Of a stretch of DNA of 14,745 bases, positions 8,774 through 14,745 are shown piece by piece. The stretch is taken from contig QFOL01000070.1 in NCBI GenBank assembly GCA_003241215.1, forward strand, positions 1 to 14,745. Reading direction: 5' to 3'. The position numbers were made by a program, and so were the translations under genes. Within the stretch, counting starts at the first letter, position 1, and each line of letters begins with the position of its first letter. This DNA is from Agrobacterium fabrum. GTDB lineage: Bacteria > Pseudomonadota > Alphaproteobacteria > Rhizobiales > Rhizobiaceae. The notes below the pieces were generated by a model. The model saw only the letters and a list, made by a program, of their open reading frames with translations. It had not been told where the DNA came from and ran no database searches.

Positions 8774-10057
8774 TCAAAAACGCTCGCCGGCGAAATGGGC
8801 GATCTGGGCGCCTGCCTCATAATAGGCTTCCTTCACTGCCCGGAAAGCCTGCGCTTTTGGCTCGGTCGCTGGCAGAGGCAGGTCGGCTTCGGCGATATCG
8901 CCCAGAATATGCCGGGCAATCACCTTGCCGAAGGCCGTGCCGGGCGCAATACCGCGGCCGTTATAGCCCGAAAATCCGATGACATTGTCGGCGAAACTGT
9001 GAAAGCGCGGCACGGCATTGTCAGTCATGCCAATCTGGCCGTACCATTCGCATTCGAATTCCGTATCGCCAAGCTGCGGGAAAAGCCGCTTCAGCGAGCG
9101 TTTCGCCCAGGCCCGGTGGATGGCGGCGCCGGCGCCACGCAAGGCGCCGACGCTGCCGAAGATCAGCCGTCCGGCCTTGTCCATACGGAAGGACGAGAGG
9201 ATTTCCTTGGTATCCCAGCAACCTTCACGGCCTGGCAGGATGCTCTTTTGCAGGTTGTCGCCGAGGGGTCTTGTGGCGAAGTTGAAGTAGGGCAGGTAGA
9301 TCTGTTCATCACGAACGATCTGCCATGGTCCGGTGCTATAGGCCTCGGTGGCGACGACGATCCATTTGGCGGTCACCGATCCCTGCGGGGTTTTTACCAA
9401 CCATTTTTCACCGCTGCGTTCGGTCGAAACCACGGGGCTTGCGGTGTGCAGCCGTGCGCCGGCCTTTTGTGCGGCGACAGCCAGGCCTCCGACATAGGCA
9501 AGCGGCTGAAGCGTGCCGGCGCGTGAATCGAAAAGTGCGCCCGCATAGCCGGTACTGCCGGTTCGCCTTGCTGTTTCATCGGCATCGAGAACGCGCACGG
9601 GAGCGCCGCGCGCGGCCCATTGGTCGCAGCGCTCGCGGATTTCGGTGAGCCCCTTTTCACCGACGGCACAATGCAGCGTCCCGTTTTTCTCGATTTCGCA
9701 GGCAATCTCGTGTTTTTCCACCAGTTCGCGGACGAGAAGCGGGGCATTGCCCAGAAGGTCGAGAAGCCGTTCGCCGTAAGTCTCGCCCAGCACGCCGGGG
9801 AGTTCCTTCGGCATGACCCACATGCCGCCATTGATGAGGCCGACATTTCGGCCGGCGCCGCCAAAGCCGATTTCCCTGGCTTCGAGAAGAACGACACCCA
9901 CGCCGCGTTCGGCAAGATGAAGGGCGGCGGACTGGCCGGTGAAACCGCCGCCGACAACCACGACATCGGCAGCCACGGCGCTTTGCAGCGCAGGCGTTGC
10001 GGGCGGCTGCGGCGCGGTCTTTTCCCAGAGACCGTGCGAGCGAGGGTCATTATACAT
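8774..10057 (-). CDS. FAD-dependent oxidoreductase, DAO family (OrdL/PuuB-like)
   Basis: A 427-aa flavoprotein. After a 30-residue lead comes the FAD-binding fold with VVVVGGGFTG (GGGFTG at 36-41) and the ribose-binding Glu59. GFGGAGRNVGLINGG (64-78) is typical of enzymes oxidising amines or N-substituted amino acids, such as gamma-glutamylputrescine oxidase. The C-terminal GFSGYNGRGIAPGTAFG closes the FAD site. No signal peptide or membrane span is evident, so it is cytoplasmic. The substrate cannot be read from sequence; a polyamine derivative, sarcosine-like compound or opine are possibilities. It diverges from a LysR regulator 130 bases away, which probably controls it. No transporter or aldehyde dehydrogenase is alongside to narrow the pathway. 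Confidence 0.88.
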   Translation of the reverse strand: MYNDPRSHGLWEKTAPQPPATPALQSAVAADVVVVGGGFTGQSAALHLAERGVGVVLLEAREIGFGGAGRNVGLINGGMWVMPKELPGVLGETYGERLLDLLGNAPLLVRELVEKHEIACEIEKNGTLHCAVGEKGLTEIRERCDQWAARGAPVRVLDADETARRTGSTGYAGALFDSRAGTLQPLAYVGGLAVAAQKAGARLHTASPVVSTERSGEKWLVKTPQGSVTAKWIVVATEAYSTGPWQIVRDEQIYLPYFNFATRPLGDNLQKSILPGREGCWDTKEILSSFRMDKAGRLIFGSVGALRGAGAAIHRAWAKRSLKRLFPQLGDTEFECEWYGQIGMTDNAVPRFHSFADNVIGFSGYNGRGIAPGTAFGKVIARHILGDIAEADLPLPATEPKAQAFRAVKEAYYEAGAQIAHFAGERF

Positions 10058-10092
10058 CGTTCCACCATGTTCCGGGCAAGTTCATTTGGTTT

Positions 10093-10132
10093 TTGTATGA
10101 GTGACAAGCCCTTGTTTATGAGACTTTACAAG
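10093..10132. promoter_or_regulatory. Candidate LysR operator between oxidase and regulator genes
   Basis: TTGT (10093-10096), ACAAG (10104-10108), CTTGT (10111-10115) and ACAAG (10128-10132) form alternating inverted repeats. The first pair, TTGT-N7-ACAA, has the T-N11-A form of LysR-type boxes. The cluster lies 36 bases upstream of the oxidase start and 55 upstream of the regulator start, fitting joint control of the divergent genes. Confidence 0.45.
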
Positions 10133-10187
10133 CCGCCCTGCCTGTTGAATATCGACATATCGTCAAGAGTTCATTCCGTGAGGGAAT

Positions 10188-11114
10188 ATGGTTCTGCCGC
10201 CCCGCCGCTTTCTGCCGTCGCTTTCGCTGCTTGCGGCCTTCGAAGCCGCGTCGCGCACGGGCAGCGTGACCGCCGCGGCAAGGGAGCTCGGTCTGACGCA
10301 GGGCGCGGTCAGCCGGCAGATTCTCGCGCTTGAAGAGCAGCTTGGCGTGGCCCTGTTCCTGCGCGAGAGGCAGACGATCCGGCTGACAAGGGCGGGCGAG
10401 GGATATGCGCGGGAAATCCGCGAAGCTTTGCGGCGTATTTCGACGGCATCGCTCAATCTGCGCGCCAATCCGGATGGGGGCACGCTTAATCTCGGCGTCC
10501 TGCCCAGCTTCGGTACGCGCTGGCTGGTGCCGCGCCTTCCTGATTTCATCGCCCGGCATCCGGGAATTTCGGTCAATCTCCTGACACGGTCGTCGCTGTT
10601 CGATTTCCGCACCGATTCCGTCGATGCGGCCATCCATTTCGGATTGCCGCATTGGCCGGGAACCGAACTGGTTTTTCTGATGCATGAGAAGGTCATCCCG
10701 GTATGCAGCCCGGCTTTTAAGGAACTGCATGGGCTTTTGCAGCCGGATGATCTGCTGCATGTGCCGCTGCTGCACATGACGACCCGGCCCGATGCCTGGG
10801 AACAGTGGTTTCGCAGCCATGATGTGCGGTTCGACAATGTGCATGGCATGCTTTTCGATCAGTTCACCACCATTGCCGAGGCGGCGAGCGCCGGGGTGGG
10901 GGCGTCGCTTATTCCTTCCTTCATGATCGAGGAGGAATTGCGAACCGGCCGGCTGGTCGCGGCCGTTGCGGGAGAGGTGCAGAGCGAAGAGGCCTATTAT
11001 CTCGCTTGCGTGCCGGATCGCACCGGTTATCCGCCGCTCGAAAGTTTCAGACGCTGGATCGTTTCTCAGGCCGCAGCGGAGACAGATGGCGGCGGCGAAG
11101 ACTTTTCGGCGTAA
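10188..11114 (+). CDS. LysR family transcriptional regulator (GcvA-like)
   Basis: A 308-aa regulator. The N-terminal winged helix has the GcvA-like opening PPRRFLPSLSLLAAFEAAS and the helix-turn-helix GSVTAAARELGLTQGAVSRQ (residues 25-44). A linker helix follows, then the periplasmic-binding-protein-like effector domain from about residue 95 (LNLGVLPSFGTRWLVPRLPDF). It is divergent from the FAD oxidoreductase and is the natural candidate to control it in response to a substrate or product. The ATG at 10188 has GAGGG only 3 bases upstream, a short spacing, but no better start exists before the conserved N-terminus. Confidence 0.92.
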   Translation: MVLPPRRFLPSLSLLAAFEAASRTGSVTAAARELGLTQGAVSRQILALEEQLGVALFLRERQTIRLTRAGEGYAREIREALRRISTASLNLRANPDGGTLNLGVLPSFGTRWLVPRLPDFIARHPGISVNLLTRSSLFDFRTDSVDAAIHFGLPHWPGTELVFLMHEKVIPVCSPAFKELHGLLQPDDLLHVPLLHMTTRPDAWEQWFRSHDVRFDNVHGMLFDQFTTIAEAASAGVGASLIPSFMIEEELRTGRLVAAVAGEVQSEEAYYLACVPDRTGYPPLESFRRWIVSQAAAETDGGGEDFSA

Positions 11115-11168
11115 ACCGGTGGCCGGTCTTGCAAGAGCGGCGCGGCTAAGCCAATAGTGCGCCATGAC

Positions 11169-11189
11169 GTGCGGCGGACAACGCCGCAC
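11169..11189 (+). promoter_or_regulatory. Strong hairpin between LysR gene and RAM-domain gene
   Basis: GTGCGGCG (11169-11176) and CGCCGCAC (11182-11189) form a perfect 8-bp stem with a 5-base loop. No T-run follows. It lies 28 bases before the start of the RAM-domain gene, so it could be an mRNA leader structure or the end of the LysR message. A smaller hairpin, ACCGG (11115-11119) with CCGGT (11123-11127), directly follows the LysR stop codon. Confidence 0.45.
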
Positions 11190-11217
11190 ACCGCAAGTTC
11201 CAACACGGGAGATGTCC

Positions 11218-11454
11218 GTGAAGCCCATTTTTGTTCAGCTTCAATGCGAGCCCGGCAAGACCTACGATGTCGCCGATGCCATCTATAAAACCGAACTGGT
11301 TTCGGAGCTTTATTCCACCAGCGGCGAATATGATCTGTTGCTGAAAGTCTATCTTCCGCAGGAAGAGGATATCGGCAAATTCATCAACCAGAACATCGTC
11401 AATATTCCGGGAATCGTCCGTTCGCTGACGACGCTGACCTTCACCGCGTTCTGA
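11218..11454 (+). CDS. Stand-alone Lrp/AsnC ligand-binding (RAM) domain protein
   Basis: A 78-aa protein that is only the effector-binding RAM domain of Lrp/AsnC regulators, with no DNA-binding helix-turn-helix. The alpha-beta ferredoxin-like fold is suggested by FVQLQCEPGKTYDVADAI, ELYSTSGEYDLLLKVYLP and NIPGIVRSLTTLTFTAF. Such proteins form dimers or decamers and bind amino acids; some modulate partner proteins, but the role here is unknown. I chose GTG at 11218 because GGGAG lies 6 bases upstream. An in-frame ATG at 11212 directly abuts that GGGAG, and one at 11164 runs through a hairpin. It may follow LysR transcriptionally (103-base gap). Confidence 0.85.
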   Translation: MKPIFVQLQCEPGKTYDVADAIYKTELVSELYSTSGEYDLLLKVYLPQEEDIGKFINQNIVNIPGIVRSLTTLTFTAF

Positions 11455-11464
11455 CGCGGACAAG

Positions 11465-11502
11465 CCTTCATACGCCATCGATATCGATTATCGCCGTGAA
11501 GG
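11465..11502 (+). other. Inverted repeat after the RAM-domain gene, enclosing a 12-bp palindrome
   Basis: CCTTCA (11465-11470) pairs with TGAAGG (11497-11502) 11 bases past the RAM-domain stop codon. Inside lies the perfect palindrome ATCGATATCGAT (11477-11488). No T-run follows, so it is at best a weak terminator or a 3' stabilising structure. The rest of 11503-11664 shows no gene or clear signal. Confidence 0.35.
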
Positions 11503-11659
11503 CGGTGATCGGCTCCTGCGGTGGTAGGGCTCACTTCACCTGACTGAGACGCATATCTTTTGGGGGAAGGGTTTTGCCGTGCTTTTCAGCTCATGAGATC
11601 CGAATGTTCCGATATGGCCTGGATGGGCCGCGCCACGGCGGCAGACGAATCGTCACGCA

Positions 11660-11713
11660 AAATAAAAGCGCGCCATCGGCCTGCAATTTGGGGTCCGATA
11701 TTTGGCGCGCTTT
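11660..11713 (-). terminator. Rho-independent terminator of the 63-aa protein gene (possibly bidirectional)
   Basis: AAAGCGCGCCA (11665-11675) and TGGCGCGCTTT (11703-11713) form a perfect 11-bp stem. The inner stem TCGG (11676-11679) with CCGA (11695-11698) extends it. On the minus strand the stem is followed by TTTTATTTTG, a good T-run, 41 bases after the stop of the 63-aa gene. On the plus strand TTTGGTTTTG follows, so it could also stop transcripts coming from the left. Confidence 0.8.
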
Positions 11714-11753
11714 GGTTTTGATGGTTCCATGAGCGGGCAATTATATTCCCGCA

Positions 11754-11945
11754 TCAGGCGACCGCAGCCAGGTTCCGGTTGCGCACGAGATCGCGGATCG
11801 CGATCCGCACGTCATCGGCGCTGTCGAACTTCTGTTCGTCCAGATCGTGAACGTGGAATTTCACCGCGATGAACTTCAGCCGGTCGTTGTCCGGTATGAC
11901 GATGCCGACGGGTTCGCCAGCGAATTCAATAACTTGCTTTTGCAT
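11754..11945 (-). CDS. Small conserved-looking hypothetical protein (63 aa)
   Basis: I do not recognise a named family. The 63-aa product begins MQKQVIEFAGEPVGIVIPD, continues with a beta-rich stretch (LKFIAVKFHVHDLDEQKF) and ends in a basic helix-like segment (VRIAIRDLVRNRNLAAVA). There is no signal peptide or membrane span, so it is probably cytoplasmic. Support that it is real: GGGAG 7 bases before the ATG at 11945, GC-rich third positions, and a strong terminator 41 bases after the stop. A promoter and a possible 30-aa upstream peptide lie before it. No neighbour suggests a function. Confidence 0.72.
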   Translation of the reverse strand: MQKQVIEFAGEPVGIVIPDNDRLKFIAVKFHVHDLDEQKFDSADDVRIAIRDLVRNRNLAAVA

Positions 11946-12018
11946 AGATATACTCCCGCTGTGGCTAATTTACACAGCATGTTGTCGAACTGATTTTCAG
12001 GAAATTGAGACCGTTAAG

Positions 12019-12111
12019 TCACATTCGACAGCAGCGGGAACACGTGGATTTAAATCCAGCATTCCAGGACTCAAGACCAAGGATTGCGTTGATGCTGATA
12101 TGTTTTGACAT
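12019..12111 (-). CDS. Candidate 30-aa small protein or leader peptide
   Basis: A short reading frame begins MSKHISINAILGLESW and ends CSRCCRM, with three cysteines near its C-terminus. GGGAG (minus strand, 12118-12122) lies 6 bases before the ATG at 12111, an ideal ribosome binding site. It lies on the likely leader of the 63-aa gene, 73 bases upstream. Against it, codon third positions are not GC-biased like the neighbouring genes, and it matches nothing I know. It could be a true small protein, a regulatory upstream peptide, or chance. Confidence 0.4.
   Translation of the reverse strand: MSKHISINAILGLESWNAGFKSTCSRCCRM
12045..12058. repeat. 14-bp perfect palindrome
   Basis: TGGATTTAAATCCA is its own reverse complement across all 14 bases. 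It falls inside the 30-aa reading frame and 100 bases upstream of the 63-aa gene, in a stretch lower in GC than its surroundings. It could be a regulator site; the binder is unknown. Confidence 0.5.
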
Positions 12112-12139
12112 GACACACTCCCTGTATTGGTGTTGGCCC

Positions 12140-12167
12140 GGAATCAGGAGACTCGTTCTCCAGTTCC
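12140..12167 (-). promoter_or_regulatory. 5' leader hairpin of the small-protein transcript
   Basis: On the minus-strand RNA, GGAA (12164-12167) pairs with TTCC (12140-12143) and GGAGA (12157-12161) pairs with TCTCC (12147-12151). A small internal loop separates the stems and the loop is 5 bases. It would lie at the very 5' end of a message started from the promoter at 12171-12199, a position typical of stabilising hairpins. Confidence 0.45.
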
Positions 12168-12170
12168 ACA

Positions 12171-12199
12171 CTGATAATCCAGACCAGCGTTAAAATCAA
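12171..12199 (-). promoter_or_regulatory. Probable promoter of the small-protein unit
   Basis: Read on the minus strand, TTGATT (12199-12194) and TATCAG (12176-12171) are 17 bases apart and match four of six consensus positions each. Transcription would begin near 12164-12167, at the 5' edge of the hairpin that precedes the 30-aa frame. Confidence 0.45.
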
Positions 12200-12290
12200 T
12201 GCTGATTGTTATAGGTAGAATATTTTTCTTTATGATGACAGGAGAGGGGCGGAAATGTGAAATTTTTGTTTTCGCAGGGCGCTGCCTCGA

Positions 12291-12314
12291 AAAGCCCGGC
12301 GCAGCGGGCTTTTT
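12291..12314. terminator. Rho-independent terminator after epmB (works in both directions)
   Basis: AAAGCCCG (12291-12298) and CGGGCTTT (12305-12312) form a perfect 8-bp stem with a 6-base loop. TTTTT (12310-12314) gives a plus-strand T-run; on the minus strand the stem ends in TTTT. It lies 10 bases past the epmB stop, so ending the epmA-epmB message is its likely role. CGCTGC (12280-12285) can instead pair with GCAGCG (12301-12306), which would break the terminator stem. Confidence 0.8.
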
Positions 12315-12323
12315 ATGCTTCTT

Positions 12324-13388
12324 TTAATCGTGACCGGCGGCTTGCGGTGGGTAAATATGATCGTTTCCGTTGAAATCTGAGACGGAATAACAGCCAGCGC
12401 TTGTTTTTTCGGCCGCATTTCGGCCGATCATGGCCTTGCCGTGACCGCCGGGGATGTCGAGAACATAGGTTGGCTGGCAAAGACCGGAGACATGTCCCCG
12501 CAATGCGGAAACGATTCGCTGCCCCTCTTCAATCGTCAGCCGGAAATGGCTTGTACCCGGGGCGAGGTCGGGGTGGTGCAGGTAATAGGGCTTGATACGG
12601 TTCTCGACGAAACTGCGCATCAGCTCGGCGAGAACAGCAGGATCGTCGTTGATGCCCTTCAAAAGCACGGTCTGGCTGACCATGGCGATGCCGGCATCGA
12701 TCAATCGTGCTGCGGCGCTTCTGGCCGCCTCGCCGAGTTCGCGGGCATGATTGGCATGCAGGGCGACATAGGTGGTCTTGCCGCTGGCCTTCAGCGCATC
12801 GATCAGCGCCGCGTCGATGCGCTCGGGGTCGACCACCGGAACACGGGTATGGAAGCGGACGATCTTCACATGCGGTATGTCTTTCAGACGCGCCATGAGG
12901 TCGGACAATCGCCGTGGCGAGAGCACCAGGGGATCGCCGCCGGTGAGAATGACCTCCCAGATGGCAGGTCTGGCTTTTATATAGGCGAATGCGGCATCCA
13001 GTTCGTCCGGGTTCATCATGCCGTTGCCCTGCGGGCCGACCATTTCGCGCCGGAAACAGAAACGGCAATAGACCGGACAGACATGCACCGCCTTCAAAAG
13101 CACCCGGTCCGGATACCGGTGGACAATACCGTGGACGGGACTATGGGCGTCATCGCCAATAGGATCGTCCCGTTCCTCGGGAAGGTGAACGAGTTCGGCC
13201 GGATCGGGCACAAATTGCCGGGCGATCGGGTCCTGCGGGTCGCGGCTGTCCATCAGGTTGACAACCGCCGGCGTGATGGCCAGCGCATAACGCTGCGTCA
13301 CCGCGCGCAGACTCTCCAGCGATCCGGCATCGATCAGCCCCGCTTCGAGAAGCGCTTCGGGTGTCTTGATGGTTTCTGGCCCTGTCAT
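12324..13388 (-). CDS. epmB: EF-P beta-lysylation protein EpmB (lysine 2,3-aminomutase-like radical SAM)
   Basis: A 354-aa radical-SAM, PLP-dependent aminomutase of the short EpmB type. It converts L-lysine to (R)-beta-lysine, the group EpmA attaches to elongation factor P. The iron-sulfur motif CX3CX2C is Cys104, Cys108 and Cys111 (CPVYCRFC), EVILTGGDPLVLS is the SAM-binding GGDPL motif, and PGGHGK provides the PLP lysine (Lys318). ATG at 13388 overlaps the epmA stop as ATGA, so the two are coupled. An upstream ATG at 13415 would add nine residues inside epmA and is unlikely. The divergent efp gene confirms the EF-P role over catabolic lysine aminomutase. Confidence 0.94.
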   Translation of the reverse strand: MTGPETIKTPEALLEAGLIDAGSLESLRAVTQRYALAITPAVVNLMDSRDPQDPIARQFVPDPAELVHLPEERDDPIGDDAHSPVHGIVHRYPDRVLLKAVHVCPVYCRFCFRREMVGPQGNGMMNPDELDAAFAYIKARPAIWEVILTGGDPLVLSPRRLSDLMARLKDIPHVKIVRFHTRVPVVDPERIDAALIDALKASGKTTYVALHANHARELGEAARSAAARLIDAGIAMVSQTVLLKGINDDPAVLAELMRSFVENRIKPYYLHHPDLAPGTSHFRLTIEEGQRIVSALRGHVSGLCQPTYVLDIPGGHGKAMIGRNAAEKTSAGCYSVSDFNGNDHIYPPQAAGHD

Positions 13389-14449
13389 CGTCCATATTCC
13401 GCAACGGGAGCCCACATGACGAGATCGATGCGCGGCGCGCCGGTTGCCAGCATTACCAGCCGGTCGAAACCGAGTGCTATGCCGCTTGCCGGCGGCATGA
13501 TCGCAAGAGCGGCCAGAAAATCCTCATCCAGCGGATAGGTCTCGCCATAGACCCGCTGTTTCTCGGCCATTTCCATTTCGAAACGCCGTCTCTGCTCGGC
13601 GGCATCGGTCAACTCGCCGAAGGCGTTGGCAAGCTCGACGCCGCAGGCATAAAGCTCGAAACGTTCGGCAACCCGTGCGTCCCCCGGCGATTTGCGGGCA
13701 AGGGCCGCTTCGCTGGTGGGGTATTCGTCGAGAATCGTCGCGCGGCCGAAACCCAGTTCGGGCTCCACCCGCTCGACGATGACGCGGCTGAACATATCCG
13801 CCCAGGTATCATCCCCGGCGACGCGGATGCCGGCATTGGTGAGGCTGGCGGCAAGATGGCGGCTGTCGGTTTCGCCGTTTCGGCTGATTGTGGCCAGCAG
13901 ATCCACGCCGGCATAACGTTCGAAGGCTTCGGCGACGCTCAGACGTTCCGGCTCCAGAAACGGATCGACGCTGCGGCCGCGATAGGTGAAATTTTTTGTC
14001 CCGGTGGTTTCGGCCGCCAGCGCCAGAAGGTTGGCGCTGTCCTTCATCAGGCTCTCATAGGTTTCGCCGACGCGATACCATTCCAGCATGGTGAATTCCG
14101 GATGGTGCAGGGGGCCCCTTTCCCGGTTCCGGTAAACATGAGCGAAACAGGAAATGCGTTTTTCACCGGCGGCAAGCAGTTTCTTGCAGGCGAATTCCGG
14201 CGAGGTGTGGAGATAGAGCGGCACGGCGTTGCCGCCCGGCGTCAGGCCCTGCGTTGCGAAGGCATGCAGATGCGCCTCATTGCCGGGGGAAACCTGCAGG
14301 GTGGCCGTGTCGACCTCAAGAAAATCGGCACGGGCGAAATAGCTGCGGAATACCGACTGGATTGCATTGCGGCCAAGGAGAAAAGCGCGGCGATCGGCAT
14401 GAACGTCGGGCGTCCACCAGGGCGACATTGTCTCTTTGCTTGCGGGCAT
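13385..14449 (-). CDS. epmA: EF-P--(R)-beta-lysine ligase EpmA (PoxA/GenX, LysRS-like)
   Basis: A 354-aa class II lysyl-tRNA-synthetase catalytic core without the N-terminal anticodon-binding domain. It activates (R)-beta-lysine with ATP and joins it to a lysine of elongation factor P. Motif 2 is VYRNRERGPLHHPEFTMLEW (residues 105-124), motif 3 is GIALGFDRLVMLATGA near the C-terminus, and LHTSPEF and GVELANAFGELTDA are shared with E. coli EpmA. Candidate starts are ATG 14449 (MPASKET, chosen, purine-rich upstream) and ATG 14428 (MSPWWTP, closest to E. coli). It is followed by epmB with a 4-base overlap. EpmC, the hydroxylase, is not nearby and is usually absent from alphaproteobacteria. Confidence 0.94.
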   Translation of the reverse strand: MPASKETMSPWWTPDVHADRRAFLLGRNAIQSVFRSYFARADFLEVDTATLQVSPGNEAHLHAFATQGLTPGGNAVPLYLHTSPEFACKKLLAAGEKRISCFAHVYRNRERGPLHHPEFTMLEWYRVGETYESLMKDSANLLALAAETTGTKNFTYRGRSVDPFLEPERLSVAEAFERYAGVDLLATISRNGETDSRHLAASLTNAGIRVAGDDTWADMFSRVIVERVEPELGFGRATILDEYPTSEAALARKSPGDARVAERFELYACGVELANAFGELTDAAEQRRRFEMEMAEKQRVYGETYPLDEDFLAALAIMPPASGIALGFDRLVMLATGAPRIDLVMWAPVAEYGR

Positions 14450-14528
14450 CTTCTCTTCTTTTCCGTCTTCTCTGCGGCGTCCCATTGCGGAGAAATAGCC
14501 CGCAAAACGCCTGAACGCGTCATTTAAA

Positions 14529-14594
14529 GCAATTCCGGGCGGAAAACCGCTAGGCACTCTTCCGCGAATTGCTGTAGAAGGCTGGCAATTCGCG
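14529..14594. repeat. Palindromic repeat-like element in the epmA-efp intergenic region
   Basis: GCAATTC (14529-14535) is inverted as GAATTGC (14566-14572) with GCGG-AAAA-CCGC (14539-14550) between them. The right arm also forms a perfect 10-bp inverted repeat, CGCGAATTGC (14563-14572) with GCAATTCGCG (14585-14594), centres 22 bp apart. The first part resembles a short palindromic repeat with GGCGGAAAACCGCT at its core that I recall as abundant between genes in Rhizobium and Agrobacterium. It lies 107 bases or more upstream of efp. A further hairpin, AGAC (14625-14628) with GTCT (14634-14637), lies closer to efp. Confidence 0.5.
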
Positions 14595-14700
14595 CGGATT
14601 TAAGGTAGTTGCGCCCCAGAAAAAAGACAAAACGTCTGCCGGGGCCGGTGCTGCCGCGCAGTCCTTTACGACGCATTTCATCGAGTTACAAGGAAGTCAT

Positions 14701-14745
14701 ATGGTCAAGGTTATCGCCTCATCCGTCCGCAAGGGCAATGTTCTC
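14701..14745 (+). CDS. efp: Elongation factor P, N-terminal fragment
   Basis: Only the first 15 codons are in the window, giving MVKVIASSVRKGNVL, the usual opening of alphaproteobacterial elongation factor P. EF-P binds between the P and E sites of ribosomes stalled on proline runs and restarts peptide bond formation. AAGGA (14690-14694) gives a good ribosome binding site 6 bases before the ATG. Divergent epmA-epmB supports the identity. The modified lysine lies beyond the window edge. Confidence 0.9.
   Translation, partial: MVKVIASSVRKGNVL

Noticed and set aside
11593..11721. 42-codon open frame on the plus strand with a hydrophobic end (GPIFGALWF)
   Set aside because: It has no ribosome binding site and its second half is the terminator hairpin itself.
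12030..12070. tRNA-like or attachment-site-like stretch around the 14-bp palindrome
   Set aside because: No T-loop GTTCRANNC, no cloverleaf and no integrase nearby.
13389..13415. N-terminal extension of epmB from ATG 13415
   Set aside because: It lies inside epmA, and the ATGA overlap at 13388 gives a better, coupled start matching family length.
12441..13538. 365-codon open frame on the plus strand
   Set aside because: It is antisense to epmB, which has intact radical-SAM and PLP motifs.

Overview
The window looks like chromosomal core sequence of an alphaproteobacterium of the Rhizobiales, most likely Agrobacterium or Rhizobium. The grounds are high GC with strong GC bias at third codon positions, a thiC-thiO-thiS-thiG order under a TPP riboswitch as in rhizobia, a one-domain ModE next to modABC, and intergenic palindromes of the kind scattered through rhizobial genomes. 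No phage, transposase, CRISPR array, rRNA or tRNA was seen.

Layout. At 1-310 (minus strand) lies the end of a small operon: a carrier protein gene, probably of the aminoacyl carrier type, touching the start of a gene that runs off the left edge. At 461-4471 (plus) are a promoter, a TPP riboswitch, a hairpin that hides the ribosome binding site, and thiC-thiO-thiS-thiG, which build the pyrimidine and thiazole halves of thiamine. At 4560-5963 (plus) are a P1/DmpA-type self-processing hydrolase and a short ModE-like repressor. Convergent to them at 5932-8557 (minus) is modA-modB-modC for molybdate uptake, with two matching operator-like inverted repeats upstream of modA. At 8774-11114 an FAD amine/amino-acid oxidase-like gene (minus) and a GcvA-like LysR regulator (plus) diverge from a shared control region. 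At 11218-11454 is a stand-alone Lrp/AsnC RAM-domain protein.

The stretch 11455-12323 holds a conserved-looking 63-aa protein gene on the minus strand. It appears to form a transcription unit with a promoter, a 5' hairpin, a possible 30-aa upstream peptide and a strong terminator. The right end carries epmA-epmB (minus) divergent from efp (plus). EpmB converts lysine to beta-lysine, EpmA attaches it to elongation factor P, and efp encodes the substrate.

Most of the window is well-understood metabolism. The points most worth following up are the paired Mo-box-like sites, the small-protein unit at 11660-12200, the thiC leader architecture, the Tat-like signal on ModA, and the repeat-like palindromes at 8692-8735 and 14529-14594. 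I found no clear sign of a wholly new multi-gene system.
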